Shown in pieces: positions 59,365 through 64,000 of a DNA stretch of 64,000 bases; position 1 is the stretch's first letter, and every line of letters begins with the position of its first letter. The stretch comes from an uncultured Bacteroidia bacterium. GTDB lineage: Bacteria; Bacteroidota; Bacteroidia; Bacteroidales; ML635J-15. Made by a program: the position numbers and the translations under genes. Under the pieces are notes generated by a model that was not told where the DNA came from, did no database searches, and saw only the letters and a list, made by a program, of their open reading frames with translations. Location of the stretch: NCBI GenBank assembly GCA_902776565.1, contig CACYQN010000001.1:1-64000 (forward strand), read 5' to 3'.

Positions 59365-61878
59365 CTATTCTTGCGCTTGCATTTTCTCCATAAACGCCAA
59401 GCCGACCCTTAATTCTTCGTATGAATATTTGCCTTCGGCTTCTGCATAAAGTGGAGAAACACTTCCAGAAAAACTATGGGATTCAAGGAAATCCATAATT
59501 TCTGAAAACTTTTCCTTGCCAATCAGCTCCTCGGGCTGGATTTCGCCAGTCTTTATGAACCTTACAAGGTGTGAATACACAGTCGATTCAACAAGCGAAC
59601 GTTCTTTTGCAATATCCGCCACCGACATACCCTGCTTGAACATTTCTAACGACTTTTTGAAACTATCTCCCTTGGATGGTTTTGGCTTCTTTGCTTTCTT
59701 TGGCTCTGGCAATTTCTCAAGTTCAGGCGATGCGGTATCGTCATCTATGCCATTTGTCTTGCAATAGTCGTTTATAATATTCAGGATATCATTGCCGTAG
59801 GCTGCGACTTTCTTCACGCCAATGCCAGTTATCTTGCTCAGTGACTTTGCATTTCGAGGCAATTTATCAACTATTTCAACCAACGACTTCTGAGGCAAGA
59901 CATAATAAACCGGCATATCAAACTCATCGGCAACCGACTTTCGCCAAGCATTAAGCACACCGAATAGTTCCTTGTTTGTTTTCGGAGCAGAATAGGTAGG
60001 ATGTGACTTGCGGCTGAAAGTTGGCACGAACTTGTCCTCGGTAATCGAAATTATCTTCAGATACATTTCGGTAGAAAAACCATCACGCAGCTTTTCAAAG
60101 ATGTTGCGTTTCTTGCAATATTCAAGTTCAAGTGCTTCCAACGCCGACTTCATCTCATCATCAATTTCCTTGTTGTCCGACTCGAGCAACATCTGCGAAA
60201 ATGGTTCGCCTATAATTTCGGCAAGTTTCCCGTGATAATACTCCGATGCTTTCGAGAGTCTCTGCTGTAAAAACTCATCGTCTTTTAGTTGCACATCGGG
60301 GGAAGCAGAAAATATCTTCCACAACTGTACGACAAATTTCTTGTTAACATCAAAAATTTGCGAATCAAACTGCTGCACGACATCGATCAACCGTTGCGAA
60401 TATTCAGGATTAAATCTGTTGAAGTTTGACATATAAACCTTGCGCACTTCCGCCAACTGCCTTTGCAACGAGTTGAAATCGAATATTTTAAGCAACACAT
60501 CGCGCTGATACGAAACTATGTATTTGTTGAGGCTCTGCTCGTCGGGTTGCTTCTGCCGGGCATTGTCGCAAAAAGTTACCACTTCGGTGTCGGACTTTAT
60601 CATCTGCGACGAAATTGGGGTTTTCAGCGTCAGCCCTTCCAACGACTTGCAACGGCTCAATGCCACATACACCTGTCCGAACGCAAAAGCAGCATGCACA
60701 TCAATAATCGCTCGGTCGAATGTTAGTCCCTGACTTTTATGAACGGTTATAGCCCACGCAAGCCGCAATGGATATTGTATGAACTCGCCAATTACGTTCT
60801 GCTCAATCTCTTTTGTTTCATTGTTGACGACGTACTGAATGTTTTCCCATTTTTCCTCTTTTACCTCTATCGGAGAAAGGTCGCCCTTGCAAAGAACCAT
60901 TATTTTCGTATCGTCAATTTCGGTTATCTTGCCTATTTTGCCGTTGTAGTACAACTTTGCGGGCGACGAATCATTTTTAATGAACATTACCTGCGCACCG
61001 ACTTTCAGAGTGAGCGTTTCGTCGGTAGGATACATATATGGAGGGAAATTGTCGATGATGTCAGCCTCAAACTTGTATTCCTGACCTTCGAGAGCATCAA
61101 GCTTTGATGTGTTGATGCTATTAGCATCGTTATTGTGCGTAGTAAGGCGGATATTCTGTTCGTCATCGTCATCTGAAGTTGTAGATACCCGGCTATTTAA
61201 CACGGCAAGCGATTCCTTTGTAAGTGTGTTTGTACGAATCTGGTTCAGTATCGAAATAAACACATCGTCCTGCTGGCGAAATATGTGCGTCAGTTCGACG
61301 GTCACATAATCGACTTTTTTCAATGCATTGCTATCGAAGAAATATGGCGAACGGTAAAATCGGCTTATTATCCGCCATTCCTCCTCCTTGACTACTGGTG
61401 TAAGCTGGTAAAGGTCGCCAATCATCAGCAACTGCACGCCACCGAACGGCAACGATGAACGGCGGTAATGTCGCAACACAGAATCAACAGCATCAAGCAA
61501 ATCGGAACGCACCATACTTATTTCGTCGATAACAAGCAAGTCGAGCGAACGCAGAAGCTTAATCTTGTTGCCACTCATACGGAATTGTTCGCGAACAGCA
61601 TTGCCATCTTCATCTTTTGTAACAAACGAAACATCGGCACCTTCGGGAAGGTATGGTGTAAACGGAAGCTGGAAAAACGAATGGATTGTAACGCCACCGG
61701 CATTGAGGGCGGCCACACCTGTCGGTGCGACAACTGCCATACGCTTACGGGTAATGTTCGGCAGATTGCGCAGAAAAGTTGTCTTTCCTGTTCCTGCTTT
61801 TCCAGTGAGAAACACTGACTTGCTTGTGAACTTCACAAGGTCGTGTGCGAGCTTTATGTTTTTGTCGATGGCTTCCAT
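59365..61878 (-). CDS. Pif1/RecD-like superfamily 1 helicase with HRDC and C-terminal HTH domains
   Basis: An 837-residue protein. The SF1B helicase core has Walker A LTGKAGTGKTT (about 21-31), Walker B-like LLVIDEISMV (about 115-124), GDLYQLTPV (motif III) and the UvrD_C_2-type motif AWAITVHKSQGLTFDRAIID with VYVALSRCKSLEGL. An HRDC domain (about 620-715; LPRNAKSLSKITGIGVKKVAAYG) and a helix-turn-helix (about 755-815; QGMSVADIAKERSLVESTVY) follow, a layout common in Bacteroidota. ATG 61878 is preferred because a TACTTTTG box lies at 61902-61909; ATGs at 61920 and 61944 are alternatives. The SSB array lies directly upstream on the same strand. Likely role: unwinding in DNA repair or recombination. 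Confidence 0.87.
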   Translation of the reverse strand: MEAIDKNIKLAHDLVKFTSKSVFLTGKAGTGKTTFLRNLPNITRKRMAVVAPTGVAALNAGGVTIHSFFQLPFTPYLPEGADVSFVTKDEDGNAVREQFRMSGNKIKLLRSLDLLVIDEISMVRSDLLDAVDSVLRHYRRSSLPFGGVQLLMIGDLYQLTPVVKEEEWRIISRFYRSPYFFDSNALKKVDYVTVELTHIFRQQDDVFISILNQIRTNTLTKESLAVLNSRVSTTSDDDDEQNIRLTTHNNDANSINTSKLDALEGQEYKFEADIIDNFPPYMYPTDETLTLKVGAQVMFIKNDSSPAKLYYNGKIGKITEIDDTKIMVLCKGDLSPIEVKEEKWENIQYVVNNETKEIEQNVIGEFIQYPLRLAWAITVHKSQGLTFDRAIIDVHAAFAFGQVYVALSRCKSLEGLTLKTPISSQMIKSDTEVVTFCDNARQKQPDEQSLNKYIVSYQRDVLLKIFDFNSLQRQLAEVRKVYMSNFNRFNPEYSQRLIDVVQQFDSQIFDVNKKFVVQLWKIFSASPDVQLKDDEFLQQRLSKASEYYHGKLAEIIGEPFSQMLLESDNKEIDDEMKSALEALELEYCKKRNIFEKLRDGFSTEMYLKIISITEDKFVPTFSRKSHPTYSAPKTNKELFGVLNAWRKSVADEFDMPVYYVLPQKSLVEIVDKLPRNAKSLSKITGIGVKKVAAYGNDILNIINDYCKTNGIDDDTASPELEKLPEPKKAKKPKPSKGDSFKKSLEMFKQGMSVADIAKERSLVESTVYSHLVRFIKTGEIQPEELIGKEKFSEIMDFLESHSFSGSVSPLYAEAEGKYSYEELRVGLAFMEKMQAQE

Positions 61879-61901
61879 ATTGTCGGCTTTGCCTTTGTCT
61901 G

Positions 61902-61909
61902 CAAAAGTA
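61902..61909 (-). promoter_or_regulatory. Helicase promoter -7 box (TACTTTTG)
   Basis: Minus-strand TACTTTTG, 23 bp before ATG 61878. The region up to the upstream ssb stop also has a perfect 7-bp hairpin GTCGCCA-TC-TGGCGAC at 61989-62004. Confidence 0.62.
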
Positions 61910-62019
61910 ATGCTTTTCATCGAATCACTTTTGATGTCAATCATTTTCTTGTTAAATTCTTTTTGAACATTATTGATATAAATCGGCAGTCGCCATCTGG
62001 CGACCACCGAAAATTGGAA

Positions 62020-62355
62020 CTACGCTCGGTCTGGCTTGCTGAATAGTATCGTATCGGCTACAACCTCGTATGTACACTGTTCGTTTCCGTTCTTGTCGGT
62101 ATAGCGGTTCTGCTTCAGGCAACCATCAACAACAACCTCATAGCCCTTAACTATTTTCTCTTTTACCATATCGGCAAGATTGCCCCACGCAATTACATTG
62201 TGCCACTGTGTTTCCTTAACAACGCGGTCACTTTTTCTGAAGAAATCGGAAGTCGCTACCGACAACTTAGCCATTTTTGTTCCACTTGGAAATTCATAAT
62301 ACTTGGGGTCTCCACCAAGATTTCCAATCAATTGTACACGGTTCTTTAAATTCAT
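62020..62355 (-). CDS. Short single-stranded DNA-binding protein (ssb1)
   Basis: A 111-residue OB-fold SSB: RVQLIGNLGGDPKY (about 6-19), FPSGTKMAKLSVATSDFF, ETQWHNVIAWGNLAD (about 48-62), VDGCLKQNRYTDKNGNEQ. It ends at SKPDRA, with no Gly/Pro-rich linker and no acidic DDDIPF-type tip, the part that recruits partners in chromosomal SSB. It is thus a short accessory SSB. It is the cassette copy nearest the helicase and is clearly diverged from ssb2 and ssb3. Confidence 0.9.
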   Translation of the reverse strand: MNLKNRVQLIGNLGGDPKYYEFPSGTKMAKLSVATSDFFRKSDRVVKETQWHNVIAWGNLADMVKEKIVKGYEVVVDGCLKQNRYTDKNGNEQCTYEVVADTILFSKPDRA

Positions 62356-62391
62356 AATCTTTAATTTTTTTGTCAGTTAATAATTTATTAC

Positions 62392-62480
62392 TACTTTTGC
62401 ATTGTCTTTCAGATTTAGCAGTCAGTACCTATCGTATTGAGGATTTTCCCAAAAGCAGGCTGATCTGGAGGATTTTTTTT
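62392..62480 (+). ncRNA. Candidate small RNA A opposing the cassette genes (promoter, terminal stem, T run)
   Basis: A consensus promoter on the plus strand (TTTG 62369-62372, 19-bp spacer, TACTTTTG 62392-62399) points away from ssb1. Five bases later starts GTCTTTCAGAT (62404-62414), which pairs over 11 bp (three G-U) with ATCTGGAGGAT (62463-62473), followed by eight T (62473-62480) that touch the stop codon of the convergent small gene. The predicted RNA is about 75 nt. The spacer at 63270-63437 has the same layout. An ordinary promoter with terminator, or a chance arrangement, is the alternative. Confidence 0.42.
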
Positions 62481-62901
62481 ATACACCTCTATCACTATAA
62501 AAACTTTTAAGCAGAGAAATCCCTTTATCCTTACTTATTTTTACCACAGTACGATATAAGACGCCATTATCTTCGTATTGTTTTCTATAGACAGTATAAA
62601 CTCCACTTATATAAGATTCTCCATACTTAACAATATCGCATAGATTCAAAATCTCAGTAGCAGTTACATTCCCGACTTCAGTTTTATAATGGCTCAATAA
62701 TATATGCTGACTACCTGTACTTGGATCGTATGAAACAATTTTCAAACGCACCTTAATTCCTAAGGAATCTGTAACATTAACAAAAGTCGATGCGCCACCT
62801 TTTTTACAGAATGCATTGAAAATCTTCATCTGCTCCTCGGTTAGTTCCCTATTGCCGACTTCAGCCTTGAACTGCGCTATCCTATCGTCGATGAGTGCCA
62901 T
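62479..62901 (-). CDS. Small cassette protein of unknown function, copy 1
   Basis: A 140-residue soluble protein. It begins MALIDDRIAQFKAEVGNREL, nearly identical to copy 2 at 63438, then diverges. Shared motifs are QHxLLxHYKT (about 69-78), a VTAxEILNL helix, and a C-terminal FKSFYS-like end (LLKSFYSDR). The His-rich core followed by a beta-rich half with a terminal Ser/Phe/Tyr motif recalls, weakly, BECR-fold ribonucleases found in phage and polymorphic toxins; this is only a suggestion. It is preceded by ssb2 (26-bp gap) and followed by ssb1 (123-bp gap). Confidence 0.75.
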   Translation of the reverse strand: MALIDDRIAQFKAEVGNRELTEEQMKIFNAFCKKGGASTFVNVTDSLGIKVRLKIVSYDPSTGSQHILLSHYKTEVGNVTATEILNLCDIVKYGESYISGVYTVYRKQYEDNGVLYRTVVKISKDKGISLLKSFYSDRGV

Positions 62902-62927
62902 ATTGCAATGGATAATTAACGATGCAA

Positions 62928-63269
62928 CTATTCTGCCTTTTCCTTTAATGACGATTCACAAATAACCTCATTAGCAACCACTTCCGTTATATATCGCTTA
63001 ATATTGTTTGCATCCTCGTAACTGCGTGAAGTCAACCTGCCAACGATGGTAACATGCGTTCCCTTAGAGCATCGCTCCGACACCTTGTCGGCATTTGCTC
63101 CCCACACAACAATGTTGTGCCACTCTGTACGACTTGCCGGTTTGCCGTTTTCATAATAATTCTCGGAAGTTGCCAGTGAAAACCTTGCAACCTTTCCATT
63201 TCTTGTCTCATTTACCTTCGGGTCAGCGCCCATATTGCCGACCAACATTACAAAATTTCTAATTTCCAT
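62928..63269 (-). CDS. Short single-stranded DNA-binding protein (ssb2)
   Basis: A 113-residue OB-fold SSB (MEIRNFVMLVGNMGADPKV; RTEWHNIVVWGANADKVSE; HVTIVGRLTSRSYEDANN) ending ESSLKEKAE, without an acidic protein-interaction tip. Its 3' part is almost identical at DNA level to the partial ssb3 at 63875-64000 (three differences in about 114 bp), so the two are recent duplicates; ssb1 is much more distant. Confidence 0.9.
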   Translation of the reverse strand: MEIRNFVMLVGNMGADPKVNETRNGKVARFSLATSENYYENGKPASRTEWHNIVVWGANADKVSERCSKGTHVTIVGRLTSRSYEDANNIKRYITEVVANEVICESSLKEKAE

Positions 63270-63304
63270 GTCTTTAATTTTTTTGTCAGTTTATAATTTA
63301 TTAC

Positions 63305-63437
63305 TACTTTTGCATTGTGTTTCGCTTTGGCACCAAGATCGCGCCACTCGTTTCGGGAAGCCGGCATTTGTCTCGGGATGATGCGTGGAAGCCTCCTCTG
63401 TTGGGGGACCAGACAGGCTGAGTGAAACATTTTTTTT
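63305..63437 (+). ncRNA. Candidate small RNA B opposing the cassette genes (promoter, terminal stem, T run)
   Basis: Promoter on the plus strand: TTTG 63282-63285, 19-bp spacer, TACTTTTG 63305-63312. The predicted transcript starts near 63317 and is closed by TGTTTCGCT (63318-63326) pairing with AGTGAAACA (63421-63429), 9 bp with one G-U, then eight T (63430-63437) adjoining the stop codon of the small gene copy 2. The interior (about 95 nt) differs from candidate A and contains possible hairpins TGGC/GCCA (63328-63346) and CCTCC/GGGGG. Promoter and flank are conserved with candidate A although the interior is not. Confidence 0.45.
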
Positions 63438-63848
63438 CTATCTATTGGAATAAAACGATTTAAAAATATTTCCTTTCTTGACGACCTTTACTGCAATCGT
63501 AAATTTTATTTTACCCCGAAATTTTTCCATACTATAAATAATATGATTTTCATCAGATTCCTTACAACCACTGCGTACTACATCCATCAAATTTAGAATT
63601 TCCAAAGCAGTAACAGTCCCACGATTTGTCTTGTAATGCTTGAGTAAAACATGCTGTGTGCCTTCATTCTCATCGTCGGAGGGAAACATTATTGTAACCA
63701 GTTCCCAATTATTATCAGTAGTGCAGATTCGTTTTAGTTTTCCTTTTGTCCGACAAAAAGTTTCATAAACCCTATTCTGCTCCTCGGTTAGTTCCCTGTC
63801 GCCGATTTCAGCCTTGAACTGCGCTATCCTATCGTCAATGAGTGCCAT
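63438..63848 (-). CDS. Small cassette protein of unknown function, copy 2
   Basis: A 136-residue paralogue of the gene at 62479. The first 24 residues (MALIDDRIAQFKAEIGDREL...) are nearly the same, the middle differs strongly, and the QHVLLKHYKTNRGTVTALEI block and C-terminal IFKSFYSNR are shared. The mosaic of constant start and variable body, with a constant upstream region, suggests recombination or diversifying selection. Function unknown; see copy 1 for the tentative ribonuclease-like resemblance. Confidence 0.75.
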   Translation of the reverse strand: MALIDDRIAQFKAEIGDRELTEEQNRVYETFCRTKGKLKRICTTDNNWELVTIMFPSDDENEGTQHVLLKHYKTNRGTVTALEILNLMDVVRSGCKESDENHIIYSMEKFRGKIKFTIAVKVVKKGNIFKSFYSNR

Positions 63849-63874
63849 ATTGCAATGGATAATTAACGATGCAA

Positions 63875-64000
63875 CTATTCAGTCTTTTCCTTTAACGACG
63901 ATTCGCAAATAACCTCATTAGCAACCACTTCCGTTATATATCGCTTAATATTGTTAGCATCCTCGTAACTGCGTGAAGTCAACCTGCCAACGATGGTAAC
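63875..64000 (-). CDS. Short single-stranded DNA-binding protein (ssb3), C-terminal part
   Basis: The minus-strand frame from the window edge to TAG at 63875 encodes the last 41 residues of an SSB ending ESSLKEKTE, almost identical to ssb2. The gene continues beyond the window, so the cassette array is longer than shown. Confidence 0.85.
   Translation of the reverse strand, partial: VTIVGRLTSRSYEDANNIKRYITEVVANEVICESSLKEKTE

Noticed and set aside
63248..63430. 60-codon minus-strand ORF in the spacer before ssb2
   Set aside because: It overlaps ssb2 in another frame, is not conserved in the other spacer and contains a promoter-like sequence; more likely noncoding.
1..64000. tRNA, rRNA, integrase or prophage genes
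   Set aside because: Looked for on both strands by motif; none could be supported.

Overview
The window reads as chromosome of a member of the Bacteroidota, most likely order Bacteroidales. The evidence is the TAnnTTTG -7 promoter box in front of most genes (at least 15 cases), several type IX secretion cargo proteins (CHU_C/type B and Por/type A C-terminal domains, SprB and HYR repeats), a PorE-like protein, the S46 peptidase DPP11, the rsfS-ftsH-cdsA order, and the DoxX-like/tpiA pair. No rRNA, tRNA, integrase or CRISPR array was seen. Intergenic space carries many small palindromic and tandem repeats.

Layout. 1-6598: a giant repeat-rich surface protein, 5'-incomplete, with a 372-bp tandem array whose frame is broken and then restored by two shortened units. 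6820-9607: mgtE, then a convergent NhaD/CitMHS-like carrier. 9693-12370: an acyl-CoA dehydrogenase and a 4-hydroxybutyryl-CoA-dehydratase-like flavoprotein, both lacking residues normally needed for catalysis. 12539-15804: cdsA, ftsH and rsfS as an operon on the minus strand. 16040-18821: a BaiN/HI0933-type flavoprotein converging on a PorE-like TPR/propeller protein. 19245-23137: AAA ATPase, aquaporin, UbiA-type prenyltransferase and Maf. 23830-29340: an InlB-repeat surface protein with a type A sorting signal. 29959-32980: DPP11 and a sugar nucleotidyltransferase. 33533-38624: a small secreted protein overlapping a CUB/P-domain/SprB/PKD/CHU_C giant. 39450-43202: ribF, an LptF/G permease and ribBA. 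43267-46609: two paralogous lipoproteins and a DUF4249 lipoprotein. 46950-51094: tmk, DoxX-like, tpiA, prmA. 51104-59295: a large secreted protein of unknown role, a GWxTD lipoprotein, rlmB, purH. 59365-64000: a Pif1/RecD-like helicase with HRDC and HTH domains, then a tandem array of alternating short SSB genes and small unknown genes.

Most of the window is housekeeping and cell-envelope biology. The two places most likely to hold something undescribed are: (i) the SSB/small-protein cassette array at 62020-64000, where both complete inter-cassette spacers carry a strong promoter pointing against the genes, followed by a variable segment closed by a terminal stem and an 8-T run, suggesting a family of small RNAs; and (ii) the dehydratase-like/dehydrogenase-like flavoprotein pair at 9693-12370, whose altered active sites suggest an uncharacterised CoA-ester reaction. 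A 211-bp MITE with perfect 16-bp inverted ends and a 9-bp target duplication (33151-33361) and a dispersed family of about 80-170-bp palindromic elements are also clear from sequence alone.
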